NCBI GenBank assembly: GCA_963816725.1
Contig: CAWFMC010000016.1
Span: forward strand, 80,403 to 144,402
Source of the DNA: CAVSUB01 sp963816725
GTDB lineage: Bacteria > Acidobacteriota > Vicinamibacteria > Vicinamibacterales > 2-12-FULL-66-21
Direction of reading: 5' to 3'
Length of the DNA: 64,000 bases
The position numbers were made by a program, and so were the translations under genes. Shown here one piece after another: positions 38,780 to 48,749 of this stretch (position 1 is the first letter of the stretch; every line of letters begins with the position of its first letter). A model generated the notes under the pieces. That model made no database searches, was not told where the DNA came from, and worked only from the letters and a program-made list of their open reading frames with translations.

Positions 38780-39463
38780 ATGAACAGGCGTGCGTTGCTG
38801 CTGTCGTTAATCGTGATGTCGCTGCACGCGATCAGTGCGCAGGCAGCAGTTATCTTCAGTAACGTCGGCCCGGCTCTGTCGTTCTCCGACATCGGCGTGG
38901 GCGTGAATGGCGCGACGATGTTTGGACCAGCCATCGCTCAGCAAGACGCGGCCTCCGCGTTCTCGTCGGCTGAACGGGCAACCCTCGACTCGATCGAAGT
39001 TGCGCTGGCATACAGCGGCGGGCTAAACCGCTTCGACATTCTGTTGTTGGCGGACGATCACGGATTGCCGGGCTCAGTTCTGGAGGTCTTGCCCGCTATC
39101 GACGTGCCGGCCCTGATGGGATGTCCCGCCAGCTGCGTGCTCCCGCTCACTGTGGTCACATCCATAGCGCGCCCTGTCCTCGAGGCAAACACGCAATATT
39201 GGGTTGGTGCGACCGCCTCCGGGACAACCTTCGGCAACTTCATGCTGAATTCGACCGGGGACACCGGCGTCGTGTATCGCAACTATGGTGGCCCCTGGAT
39301 GCCCGTAGTCTCCGTGCAAAACACGGCAGTGGGGTTTCGCGTGAATGGGACGCCGGTAGGGTCTTCGATTCCAGAACCGGCAAGCGTTGTGCTATTCGCA
39401 ACCGCCGCTGGTGCACTCCTGACGCGTCGCAGGGCTTTCCCGACGTCAGAGACGGCGCCCTGA
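38780..39463 (+). CDS. PEP-CTERM sorted exoprotein
   Basis: 227 aa with a signal peptide (MNRRALLLSLIVMSLHAIS...), a beta-rich body with SIEVALAYSGGLNRFDILL and YWVGATASGTTFGNFML, and a C-terminal PEP-CTERM tripartite signal: IPEPASVVLFATAAGALL then RRR. It is predicted to be processed by an exosortase (EpsH/XrtA), which is not in this window. GGAGGAGGG lies upstream of ATG 38780. The last residues run into integrase-remnant DNA, so the tail may have been altered by the insertion. Confidence 0.8.
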   Translation: MNRRALLLSLIVMSLHAISAQAAVIFSNVGPALSFSDIGVGVNGATMFGPAIAQQDAASAFSSAERATLDSIEVALAYSGGLNRFDILLLADDHGLPGSVLEVLPAIDVPALMGCPASCVLPLTVVTSIARPVLEANTQYWVGATASGTTFGNFMLNSTGDTGVVYRNYGGPWMPVVSVQNTAVGFRVNGTPVGSSIPEPASVVLFATAAGALLTRRRAFPTSETAP

Positions 39464-39839
39464 CGTTCTGGGAGACGAAGAACGGCAAGGCCAGGCGGAT
39501 ACCCCTCTCCCCCGCCATTGCGCGTGTCCCGAAGCCGTTTGCGCGCCAGAATCCCTATGTCTTTACGAACTCGGTGACCGAGGACTGATACACGGCGCCC
39601 GGCACGTCTTCCGCCGCGCCGGCATCTCGACGCGGCACGTGACCCTCCACACCCTGCGACACACGGCGCTGAGCCGGATGATCGACCAGGGGTACGACGA
39701 TTACACGGTGATGGAGTTGTGCGGGCACAGCTCGACGCGCATGCTCCCGCGCTACACGCACCCCACCGAGGCGCGCAACGTCGAGGCCCAACGGATTCGA
39801 CGTGGTCACAAGTTGGTCGCAACGATCGGACGCACCTGA
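39442..39839 (+). pseudogene. Tyrosine recombinase (integrase) remnant
   Basis: A first segment reads VRDGALTFWETKNGKARRIP (39,445 onward), typical of the beta-sheet region of phage integrases, ending at a stop at 39588. A second frame gives LHTLRHTALSRMIDQGYD, ELCGHSSTRMLPRYTHPT: the HxLRHT, GH and catalytic Tyr motifs. The N-terminal domains and the first catalytic Arg are absent. It ends 39 bp from the 3' end of a tRNA gene, the usual place for an island integrase. Confidence 0.82.
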
Positions 39840-39878
39840 TGCGGCGCTCTCCCAAGGGGCTGATTTGTTAGGGAATTT

Positions 39879-39954
<76 letters not shown>

Positions 39955-40062
39955 ACTGTCGGCAAGGGCACCCGGTTCGCTCTTCGAAGCCGAACCAGAA
40001 CGCGTAGTGTAACACGCGGTTCGCGCCGGTCGCAACGCCGAGCGGACAGTCTCGGACCAACG

Positions 40063-40455
40063 TCAGGTGGACTGACGCGGGACGCCAATCAGCGAATACG
40101 CGAGGAAAAGACCCGCCGCAAGCGCCACGGCGGCGCCCACCCGCAGCAGTACAGTTCCTTGCGCCGTCTCCCATTCCATGATCGCCCGCGCGTGGTCAGG
40201 CCCCAGCAGTGTGGCCGACACCCCCTGCAGCGCCATGACGAAACCCAAGGCGCGCAGGATCCTGGGCATGCGGGAAACTCCGGCAGACAGGAACACGACG
40301 AGGCCCATCGCGATTCGCACCGCGGCAGCCGTGTAGAGCCGGGCCGGCGTGGCGAAGTAGGTGCGCCGAATCTCCGTCCCGCGCTCGGGCGAGACGAGCC
40401 CGCCGATGCCGACGCCGATGGTGAACAGGGCGACGAGCACCGCAGCCATTCTCAT
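40063..40455 (-). CDS. Small four-TM membrane protein
   Basis: 130 aa with about four hydrophobic helices (AAVLVALFTIGVGIGGLV; AVRIAMGLVVFLSAG; ALGFVMALQGVSATLLG; GAAVALAAGLFLAYSLIG). ATG 40455 has AAGGGA just upstream. No family is recognised. It is the first core-like gene past the tRNA. Confidence 0.6.
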   Translation of the reverse strand: MRMAAVLVALFTIGVGIGGLVSPERGTEIRRTYFATPARLYTAAAVRIAMGLVVFLSAGVSRMPRILRALGFVMALQGVSATLLGPDHARAIMEWETAQGTVLLRVGAAVALAAGLFLAYSLIGVPRQST

Positions 40456-40814
40456 GCGTCCCTTGTACCTCAAATAAGGCGGTGATCTCCTGAACCTCTA
40501 ATCTGATTGCAGACCGCACGCCCCTGCCACCATCACTAGGGTTCCGAACATCTGCAAGCTGGCCTGCTTCCCGATCTCGAACCGCGGCCGAGACCACCCT
40601 GCGGGCGGACCGTCGGCATCGCGTCATCTGACGACGTCGGCATCGTGGTTACAGGATTGCGCTTGCAGGTGACAGAACCGACATTGGCGGCCGATGCGAT
40701 CATCGCGGCGCCCGACAGCGCTGTCGGATCGACGCCGGAAATCGCACGTTTCCGGGTCGAAACCACGGAACTCGTCGGCTGGTGCGGCGGTTGCACAGCA
40801 CCGGATCGCCTGCA
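40456..40814. other. Divergent intergenic region without a recognised gene
   Basis: About 360 bp between the divergently oriented membrane protein and pseudokinase genes. No credible ORF, RNA gene or clear promoter is seen, though it should contain promoters for both genes. Confidence 0.4.
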
Positions 40815-43800
40815 ATGACGGCACCGCACCTGGAACCCACGATATCGATTTCCTCGTCCGGCCGGACCGACGGCCTGGGACGACGCGAGCTGTACTTCGA
40901 CCGGGAAACCGGCGACATGCTCGAGCGCCTCCACGCCCGGCCGGAGATCGCGCTGTTCGAAACCGCCATCCGGGAGCGCATCGAACAACTCGCCGGCTTC
41001 AACGATCCGCGGTTCGCCCGCGTACGCACGGCCGAACGGCTCGACGGCAGCCTGACGGTGCTGTCCGACTTCATTCCAGGTCAGACGCTCGCGGACCTGT
41101 TCGATGCCGCCCGGGACCTCTCCATCGTCCCCGGTCTGGACGCCGCGCTCGGATACCTGGTCGAAGGCCTATACGCTGTCGCCGCCCTGCACCGCGGGGC
41201 CGGTGGCGCGCACGGCCTGATCGCGCCGGAGCGGACGCTCTTCACCGCCGATGGCGGCCTGGTGTTCCTCGACTCACCGTATGCGACGGCGATCGACCGG
41301 CTCGCCTTGTCGCACCGCCGCCTCTGGACCGAGTTCGGCATCCGCGGCACATCGTCCGGCTCGCATCACAGCCTCGAACCAGCCGGCGACGTCAGCCAGG
41401 TCGCGCTCAGTACGGTGATGCTGATCCTCGGGCGGCGGCTGTCGTTTGAGGACGTCGAGCAGCTCGAGTCGCTCATGCCGGACGTCGCCGAGGTCGCGCT
41501 GATCCGCGGCAGCGTCGCGTTCGCGACGTCACTTCAAGGTCTCCTCGAGCGGCTGCTGCCATTGGCGGGGCACCAGCCCTACCCCGCCGCCGACGATGCG
41601 ATAGCCGATCTTCGTGAGCTGTTGGATCGTGAGATCGGGCTGGACGCGTGCCGAAGCGCGCTCGTCGAGTTCGTCGGCCAGTGCAACCCCGCCGCGGCTG
41701 ATGCCATCCACGAGTCCACCTTTGGCGCGGACCCGCACCACGAGAGCGCGACCACTCCTGAGACGTTCGCGTGGCCGGACGAGGACCTGCCCTCCGCTCC
41801 AGCACTCGCCAGCCACGATCCGGACGTTGCGGTCGAACCTGCCGAGGGCGACGAACCAGCCGTCGAGTTCGAGATCAATCTGGACGAGGGGGACAGCGAG
41901 TCGCCTCGACGCTCGCGTGGCGTCAACCCGAGCGGCGACGACGACGAGGATGAGGGCGAGCTCTTCGACTTCAGCAACTTCGATCTATCGAAGAACATCG
42001 GGGCGTTCACGCCCAACGTGCTGCGTCGCATCGAGCCGCCGGTAGACCCGACACCGCCACCGCTCGACGAGCTCGACACCGCCGCACTCACGCCGTCGGT
42101 CGCCGACGCGTTCGCCTTCGCGGCGCCCTCAGACCAGCCGGAGGCGGCCAACACCGGAAGCGACGCCTCACCGGCACCTGCGGCTGCGGCATCAGCGATT
42201 GCGGATCCTGCGCAACCGACGCCGTTCACGCCCGCTGAATTGACGGATCCGCCTGCCGGTCCGGCCGAAGGCGGTGCGACGGTGGGCGGGCCGTCGACGT
42301 TCGACTGGGGAACGCTGGTCCGACCGCCGTCAGCGACGCGCCCATTCAGCTGGTGGCGGGGATCAAACCACGGGAGTCGGCGCTGTTCGGAACGGCACCG
42401 GCCAACGCGCCCGCGTATGGAGAAGTCGTCCCGGCGCCGCTCAACGCCGACGCCGCGAGCGCGTCCGGAACCGCCAGCGACGCGCCGTCCGGCGAGCGCC
42501 GTCGACGCCACAAGAAGGCCGGCAGGGCACAGAAGGACAGGCTCCGGTCAGCGGCCAAGCCCGAGGCCTCGCCGTCGACCTGGCTGGTGCCGCCGGAGAA
42601 GCAGGCGAAGTTCGAGCAGGTCACGCCGGAGCCGACGTTGTCGCCGTTCCGTCCGGCCGCGATCCAGTCGCCGTCGGCTCCCGCGATTCAGCTGCCGTTC
42701 GCGGCGCCGGTGCCGGGTGTCATGGCCAACCGGCCGCCGGTGATCCCGCTCGCGCCGATCGTCGTGCCACCGCCGCCGCCGGCGGCCCCGCTGCCGAAGT
42801 TCGACAACCCGCCGGCGATCGCGCCGATGCCGCTCCCGCCCGCGGGCATCGGATCGACGATGTCGATGATCGATCCGGACGAGGCGTTCGCGCCCGTCAA
42901 GGTGAAGGCGGATCTCCCGTCTGGCTACGCGCCGGCCGGCAGGAAAGGCGGCGCAACGCGCCCGCCAGACGCGACACGTGGTCGAGGAACTGCCGGAGCC
43001 GCTGCCAGTAGTGGTCGAAGAGGAGGTTACCGTCCCTCCGACGGCGCGATCTTCCCAGTCAAGCTCGCGATCGCCGCTCGTCGTCCTGGTCGTGATCGGG
43101 GTGCTGGTGGGCCGCGCCTCGTTACCGGGAGGAGCGCTCGGAAAAGCCGCGGAAACCGCCGCGGCGGACCAGCCGCGACGAAGAGCCGGACCCAACGGCG
43201 GTCACCGGAAACGGACAGGTGGTCGTGAACACGGAACCGACCGGCGCACGCGTGACGCTCGACGGCCGACCCGTCGGCGTAAGCCCGGTGACGCTCGACG
43301 GGATTACCGCGGGCACGCCATGTCGTGGTCGTGTCCGCCCCGTCCGGCTCGGTCAAGCGCACGATTCGCGTCGTCGCTGACCATTCGATCACCGTCGACG
43401 TGCCGATCTTCTCGGGATGGGTGGCGGTGTTCGCGCCGTTCGTCGTCACGATTGCCGAGGACTCGACGACTCTGGGCACGAACGAGCAGGGCCGTCTGCT
43501 GGTCGCGCCGGGTCGGCACATGCTGGTGATGAGCAATGACGGCGCTCGGCTTCTCGACCGCGCAGAAGGTCGACGTCAAAGCGGGCGACGTTGCCGCCAT
43601 CCACCTCGATCCGAAGGGTCAGGCGAACATCAACGCGCTGCCGTGGGCCGAGGTCTGGTGGGACGGCCGCAAGATCGGCGAGACGCCGATCGCCAACTAC
43701 AGCCTGCCGCTCGGCACGCAGGAGTTCGTCTTCAAGAACCCGCAGTTCGGCGAACGACGGGCCACCGCGACCATCCGGGCCAGCGAGGCGGCCGCGGTGT

Positions 43801-43832
43801 CGGTGGACTTCTCGAAAACACCACAGCCCTGA
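40815..43832 (+). CDS. Pseudokinase-PEGA membrane protein (several frame breaks)
   Basis: About 1,000 aa when the frame breaks near 42,327, 42,970, 43,130-43,210, 43,318 and 43,545 are bridged. The N-terminal 300 residues have a protein-kinase-like layout (hinge-like LTVLSDFIPGQTLADLF, then LHRGAGGAHGLIAPERTLFT and GGLVFLDSP), but the catalytic HRD is replaced by HGL and DFG by DSP. A long acidic and Pro/Ala-rich linker follows, then a TM segment (PLVVLVVIGVLVGRA near 43,080) and two PEGA domains (VNTEPTGARVTLDGRPVG; AEVWWDGRKIGETPI). Predicted topology: cytoplasmic pseudokinase, extracytoplasmic PEGA. The substrate or partner is unknown. Confidence 0.75.
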
Positions 43833-43937
43833 CCCGCCCGCAGGTGGAACGGGCGGACCAGCTCCCTTCCGGCCCTCGACACCCGTCGACCGTCCGGGTC
43901 GCGCGGCAAAGCTGATACGATGGTCGGGTTACCGATC

Positions 43938-44608
43938 ATGACCTCCATTCTTCGCGCCGCGTTGTTCGCGGCCGCTTGCGGCTGTGGCATCGCCGCCGTC
44001 CAGGCCGGGCCAGCCCTCCCCGACCGACATCGCCAACCAGGTCCAGGCGCGTTACGACCAGGTCCGTGATTTCTCCGCCGATTTCACGCAGGAGGCGGTC
44101 AGCGGCGTGCTGCGCAAGAAGCTCGTCGAGCGCGGCTCGGTGGTCGTCAAGAAGCCGGGCAAGATGCGTTGGACCGTACAAGGCGCCCGAGGAGAAGGTC
44201 TTCGTCTCGGACGGCACCAAGATGTACATGCACACGCCGGCCGACAATCAGGTGATCGTCAGTCCCGTGACCCCCGCCGACCAGGCCACGACCGCGGTCC
44301 TGTTCCTGTCGGGCAAGGGCAACCTGACGCGCGATTTCACCGTGAGCCTGATTCCCGGCGCGCCGGCCGGCAGCTACGCTCTCAAGCTCCAGCCGAAGCT
44401 GGCGGAACGCGATTACGACTGGCTGCAGCTGGTGGTCGATCGTTCCACCTACCAGATCCAGGGACTCACCGCCGCCGACAAGCAGGGCACGACCTCTACG
44501 TTCACCTTCACGAACTTCAAGGAAAACGTCAATCCGCCCGATAAGACGTTTCAGTTCGCCATTCCACGCGGTGCCGATGTCATCCAGGCTGGCTCTCCCG
44601 GACGTTGA
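43938..44608 (+). CDS. lolA: Outer-membrane lipoprotein carrier LolA (frame broken near 43,998 and 44,175)
   Basis: Periplasmic carrier that moves lipoproteins from LolCDE to the outer membrane. A signal peptide (MTSILRAALFAAACGCGIAA) is followed by the LolA fold: YDQVRDFSADFTQEAV, VVKKPGKMRWTY, EEKVFVSDGTKMYMHTP, WLQLVVDRSTYQIQGL. Two one-base insertions must be removed to join the frames; the result is about 222 aa, normal for LolA. Confidence 0.85.
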
Positions 44609-45095
44609 GTCGCTGCGCGGGCGTGGGCGCCTTCTGGTGTGCCTCGGCTTGCTCGCGGTCTATGGGTGCGCGACGAGCTCACAGTTCCGCGCCGGCGAGC
44701 GCGCCGAGCAGGCGAAGGATTACGATCGGGCGGTCGTCGAGTACAGCGCTGCCGTCCGGCTCGACCCGGAGGACCGGAACGCGCGGGGCGCGCTGCAGCG
44801 TGCCCAACTCCGGCGTCGCAGCAGCACTTCTTCGCCGGCCGGCGGCTCGCGGCGAGCGGATCAGTTCGAGCGGGCCCTGGTCGATTACCAGATGGCCGCC
44901 GAGCTGAACCCGACCGATGCCGAGGTCGAGGCGGCGCTGCGGGACACGCGCCAGCGGCCTACCCGGAAGCCAGCCGACTTGCCGATTATACAGTCGTCCA
45001 CGTTCGAGCTAGTGATCAATCTCAAGACCGCCAAGTTGTTCGGCCTCGAGGTATCCTCACAACTCCAGCAACGCGCTGACGAGGTGATCGAGTAA
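44577..45095 (+). pseudogene. TPR lipoprotein cut by the junction and fused to an ABC solute-binding protein tail
   Basis: The first ~120 residues are a lipoprotein (signal ending YGCATSS) with TPR repeats (AEQAKDYDRAVVEYSAAVRL; FERALVDYQMAAELNPTDA). This resembles the N-terminal TPR part of secretin-associated proteins in Acidobacteriota. Two compensating shifts lie near 44,815 and 44,865. From KPADLPIIQ (44,967) the sequence is the C terminus of an ABC_sub_bind protein (FELVINLKTAKLFGLEV...RADEVIE), nearly matching the end of the next gene. The fusion is in frame but joins unrelated proteins. Confidence 0.8.
44953..44966. other. Junction between two unrelated genomes
   Basis: To the left are TPR codons of a high-GC Acidobacteriota-like gene; to the right is the 3' end of a Bradyrhizobium-like solute-binding protein gene followed by rhizobial-type repeats. 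Base composition, codon use and gene content all change here. Confidence 0.75.
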
Positions 45096-45103
45096 ACGGC
45101 GGG

Positions 45104-45219
45104 ATGTCCGCTATTGGCACAAAGCGGACATGCCAGTTGCACTGCACATGTCGCTTTTGGGGTAAAGCGGACATCGGCTTGTGCGCTGCACATGTCTGCT
45201 TTTGACCCAAAGCGGACAT
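45104..45219. repeat. AGCGGACAT-type intergenic repeat, copy 1
   Basis: A block of alternating ATGTCCGCT / AGCGGACAT inverted motifs (ATGTCCGCTATTGGC, AAAGCGGACAT repeated three times) able to form several hairpins. Near-identical blocks lie at 46,274 and 47,446, each directly after a solute-binding protein stop codon. Confidence 0.85.
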
Positions 45220-45282
45220 CGCCCCTTTCAGAGTGCTAACCTAAGTCGATACGATGCCTTGTCCTGAGCCTCGGGGGAGGCA

Positions 45283-46265
45283 ATGAGACGGCGCAAGTTC
45301 ATCAGCTTCTCGGCGGCGCGGCGGCCGCATGGCCGCTTACTGCACGCGCGCAGCAGACAACGCTGCCGGTGATCGGGTTTCTGCACAGCGGATCGGAGGC
45401 AAACTCCTCCCCACAGATAATCGGTTTTGAACAAGGACTTAAAGAAACCGGCTTTGTGAAAGGCAGCAATGTCACCATTCAATATCGCTTTGCCGAAGGG
45501 CAGTATGATCGGCTGCCGGCGATGGTTGCGGACTTCGTACACCGCAAGATAGCTGTGCTCGCCGCGATGGGCGGCGTGCAAACGGCGCTCGCAGCGAAGC
45601 CCGCAAGTGCTATTATTCCGGTAATATTTGCAAATGGCAGTGACCCCGTGCGATTCGGGCTGGTTGAGAGCCTCAATCGGCCGGGTGGCAACATGTCAGG
45701 GGTAAGCTTTTTTACCGCCACTTTGGAGGCGAAGCGGCTAGGACTGCTTTTCGAACTTGTTCCCGCCGCTCAAACCTTTGGAATTCTGATCAATCCAAAG
45801 AATCCCAATGCCGAGTCACAGTTGAATGATATCGCGCAAGGTGGGCTCACGCTGAGTCGGCCGATTACCATCCTGAAAGCTAGCGACGATCACGAAATCG
45901 AGGCAGCGTTTGAAGCCCTCGAGCAACAACAGGTAAAAGCGCTTCTAGTAGCTTCCGACCCATACCTCTTCGGCCGTCATGTGAAAATCGTGGCGCTCGC
46001 GGCCCGTTACAATCTGCCGGCGATCTACGAGTGGCGCGAATTCGCACAAGCAGGCGGACTCGCTAGCTACGGAACCAATCTCTTTAACAACTATCGCTTG
46101 GCTGGCGTCTACACCGGACGCGTTCTCAAAGGCGAGAACCCGGCAGAATTACCAGTCGTCCAAGCTACCAAGTTTGAGTTCGTCATCAATTTAAAAACTG
46201 CCAAGACGCTTAGGCTCGACGTGTCGCCTACGCTCTCTGCTCGCGCAGACGACGTGATCGAGTGA
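45283..46265 (+). CDS. ABC_sub_bind-family solute-binding protein 1 (frame broken near 45,308)
   Basis: About 327 aa. The start MRRRKFI at 45283 matches the Tat/Sec leader of this family; one missing base near 45,308 shifts to LLGGAAAAWPLTARAQQ. The body has PVIGFLHSG, GFEQGLKETGFVKGSNVTI, LAAMGGVQTALAAK, SDPVRFGLVESLNRPGGN and the C-terminal LVINLKTAK-like ending (FVINLKTAKTLRLDV). Periplasmic binding protein of an ABC importer; ligand unknown. No permease or ATPase gene is adjacent. Confidence 0.82.
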
Positions 46266-46273
46266 TCGCTCGA

Positions 46274-46392
46274 ATGTCCGCTATTGGCACAAAGCGGACA
46301 TCCCTATTTGCACCGCACATGTCCGCTTTTGGGGGTAAAGCGGACATGGCGTTGTGCACTGCACATGTCTGCTTTTGACCCAAAGCGGACAT
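46274..46392. repeat. AGCGGACAT-type intergenic repeat, copy 2
   Basis: Second copy, followed by GTCGCTACGATGCCCTGTCC and TGAGCCTCGGGGGCAATGAG before the next start, as after copy 1. Thus the unit repeat-leader-gene is itself duplicated. Confidence 0.85.
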
Positions 46393-46455
46393 GTGGCCCC
46401 CTTCCGTGTGCGCGGATTAAGTCGCTACGATGCCCTGTCCTGAGCCTCGGGGGCA

Positions 46456-47441
46456 ATGAGACGGCGTGAATTCATTTTTCTTCTTGGTGGGGCCGCGTCC
46501 GTTTGGCCATTCTCAGTATATGGGCAGCAGCCAACGTCCCCAGTTATCGGTTTCCTTGGCGGCGTGACCGAGGACAAATACGCGATCCGCCTGGACGCGT
46601 TTCGACAAGGACTGAAAGATACAGGCTTTGTCGAAGGCCAAAACGTTACGGTGGAATACCGCTGGGCGGAAGGTCACAACGAGCGATTGCCCTCGCTTGC
46701 GGCGGAGCTTGTGCAGCATCACGTGGCTGTAATCGTTGCCGGCGGCACCCCTTCGGCACTGGCTGCAAAAGCCGCGACTGCGACAATTCCAATCGTTGCT
46801 GCAACAGCGGTCGACCCGGTTGAGGCTGGACTGGTGTCGAGCCTGAACCGGCCCGGCGGCAACCTGACGGGCGTGAGCAATTTAAATGTAGAAATGGGGC
46901 CAAAACGGCTAGAGCTGCTGCGTCAATTGATACCAAAAGCGAGCGCCATTGCCTTGCTGGTCAACCCTACCAACCCCGGCCTTGCTGAACCCTTCGTACG
47001 ATCGTCGGAAGACGGCCGCCGGCAGTCTCGGGCTGCAACTTCACATCCTGCAAGCGAGCACCGAGAAAGATCTTGAAAAGACATTCGAACGCGTCGCCCA
47101 ACTGCGGGCGGATGCGCTCGTGATCATGCCCGATGTATTCTTCACTAGCCGAAGCAAACAACTTGCCGAGCTACTCGCTTCGCTACAGAGTGCCAACGAT
47201 CTACCAGTATCAGCCGTTCGCGGCAGCCGGTGGTCTGATCAGCTATTCAAGCGATGAAAACGAATACTACCGGCTAGTCGGCGTTTACGCTGGGAGAATT
47301 CTAAAGGGCGACAAGCCGGCCGACCTACCCATTCAGCGTTCAACAACAGTCGAGATGATAATCAATCTCAAAACTGCTCGGGTGTTTGGCATCAATGTGC
47401 CGCTCGACCTGATCGGACGCGCCGATGAAATTATTGAATAA
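46456..47441 (+). CDS. ABC_sub_bind-family solute-binding protein 2 (frame broken near 47,010 and 47,190)
   Basis: About 328 aa when joined. MRRREFIFLLGGAASVWPFS leader, then SPVIGFLGG, GQNVTVEYRWAEG, VAVIVAGGTPSALAAK, NRPGGNLTGVSN, and after two frame steps LHILQASTEKDLEKTF, TIYQYQPFAAAGGLISYSS and the tail MIINLKTARVFGINV. Paralogue of the preceding gene. Whether it is a pseudogene or carries sequencing errors cannot be told from one sequence. Confidence 0.78.
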
Positions 47442-47445
47442 GCGG

Positions 47446-47610
47446 TGTCCGCTATTGGCACAAAGCGGACATAGCTAGTGGCTGCACATGTCCGCTTTCG
47501 GGGGTAGAGCGGACTGCGTTGCGGAAATCCGCTTTCGCGGTCGCTATTTGGGGCAAAGCGACAAATGCCCTTTTGCACTGCATATGTCCGCTAATGACCC
47601 AAAGCGGACC
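47446..47610. repeat. AGCGGACAT-type intergenic repeat, copy 3 (extended)
   Basis: Longer and more diverged copy, with TGTCCGCTATTGGC, AAAGCGGACAT, CATGTCCGCTTTC and a final AAAGCGGACCT. A short fragment (TGTCCGCTATTGGC) recurs at about 49,774. Confidence 0.8.
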
Positions 47611-47753
47611 TGTGAGCCGCACGAAGTTCCGTAACTCATCTTGCCATAAGCTATGTCAGATACCTGACATAAAAAGTATTTACCAGTTATGGTATCTGTT
47701 AGTACTATGATCTGTTACGAGAATGAGTAGTTATCTCATTTCAGAGTCCTGCC

Positions 47754-47988
47754 ATGAAAAAGAACGGCAATCTCACTCGCGGAGAGCACTTCTACAAATC
47801 ATGATGTCACCGGAAGAGTTAGCGGTGGTGGATGATTCAGGTTCAAGCAGCGAATGCCAAGTCGTGCCGCTGCTGTGCGTGAACTCTTTAAGCTCGGCCT
47901 CACCGTTGCGACACGGTCTCCTGCTTTAGCGGGACAAAAATCGACCGATTTCGGCCTGCTCGAAGCCGCCTCTGATCGTACGTCATAA
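47754..47988 (+). CDS. Small ribbon-helix-helix-like protein (frame broken)
   Basis: From ATG 47754, MKKNGNLTRGE, then after a frame step MSPEELAVVDD, then after another FRFKQRMPSRAAAVRELFKL and a tail to TAA 47986-47988. The segment RMPSRAAAVRELFKLGL is the second helix pattern of Arc/MetJ-type DNA-binding proteins. About 77 aa. Target unknown. Confidence 0.5.
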
Positions 47989-48120
47989 TTTCGCAAACCG
48001 TTAAGCACCAAGGTCGCGACGGCCCCCAGTTAGTGTTAGTGGCTAATACGTTCGAAAGCGCTTTTTGCTCTTAGACTACAGCGACTGGCTCGGCTTCGAC
48101 TTAGCGCGCAGTATTGCCGC

Positions 48121-48303
48121 ATGCCGCAGTCTCACATCTTTGATCCGCTAGCTCCGTCCGCCGTACAACCAGCTTGTTTAAAATGCAATTGGCCCATGTG
48201 GCTGGTTAGCATTGAGCGGATGAGCCGCACCACGACCGACGCACTTTTTCAATGCTCACGATGCGAGCATCAGGAAACGGTCGTCGTCAAATACGACGAA
48301 TAA
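48121..48303 (+). CDS. Small zinc-finger-like protein
   Basis: 60 aa with CLKCNWPMWLV and CSRCEHQETVVVK, two CxxC pairs as in zinc ribbons. It resembles short conserved proteins of Bradyrhizobium-type genomes. Function unknown. Confidence 0.6.
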   Translation: MPQSHIFDPLAPSAVQPACLKCNWPMWLVSIERMSRTTTDALFQCSRCEHQETVVVKYDE

Positions 48304-48307
48304 AGCC

Positions 48308-48539
48308 ATGGCCATACGTATGACTTTGATTGCTGTTGGTACTTTCGGCCCCGATGAAATCAAAGCGATGACCGCTTTACGAAGGCGCGTTGACTGATTT
48401 GGGATTTGCTGACCGGGAAGACCCGCTAGCAAATTATCGCAAAGTCTATTGTCAATGTAACCGCGACCGGCGAACGCAACCCTGAGAGATAAAGGAACGT
48501 GCGCTGAATGCTTTAGGTGTATTCAGCACCGCTGCCTAA
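48308..48539 (+). pseudogene. Small conserved rhizobial-type ORF, frameshifted
   Basis: Piecewise readable: MTLIAVGTFGPDEIKAMTAL, then GALTDLGFADREDPLAN, then IIAKSIVNVTATGERNPERI and KERALNALGVFSTAA in successive frames. It looks like one ~75-aa protein with at least three frame breaks. Function unknown. Confidence 0.42.
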
Positions 48540-48559
48540 GCCGCTTCAAAGGAGTTGCT

Positions 48560-48742
48560 ATGATCGTTGACCAGCGTACGCCACCCCACGTTCCAATTCA
48601 ACTATCCGACCCAACTGTCCAGAGTGCCAGACGCCGATGAGGCTTTTTGGGATTGAATCGAAGACCCCGGCCACGAATTGCATCCTACGAGTGCCCCAAC
48701 TGCCAACGCATTGAAACGGCAGTGCGGCCTCTTTTCCATTAA
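48560..48742 (+). pseudogene. Small zinc-ribbon protein, frameshifted
   Basis: ATG 48560 has AAAGGAG upstream. Joined across frame breaks it reads CPECQTPMRLFGIESKTP and ASYECPNCQRIETAVRPLFH, two CxxC pairs, ending at TAA 48740-48742. About 60 aa; function unknown. Confidence 0.5.
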
Positions 48743-48749
48743 TCGTTCC

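Noticed and set aside
44577..45095. A genuine TPR-solute-binding fusion protein
   Set aside because: The right piece is just the tail of a binding protein without its fold and lies exactly where composition and gene content change, so a chimera is more likely.
45104..47610. AGCGGACAT repeat blocks as a CRISPR array
   Set aside because: Motifs alternate in orientation with irregular short spacing and occur as separate blocks between genes.
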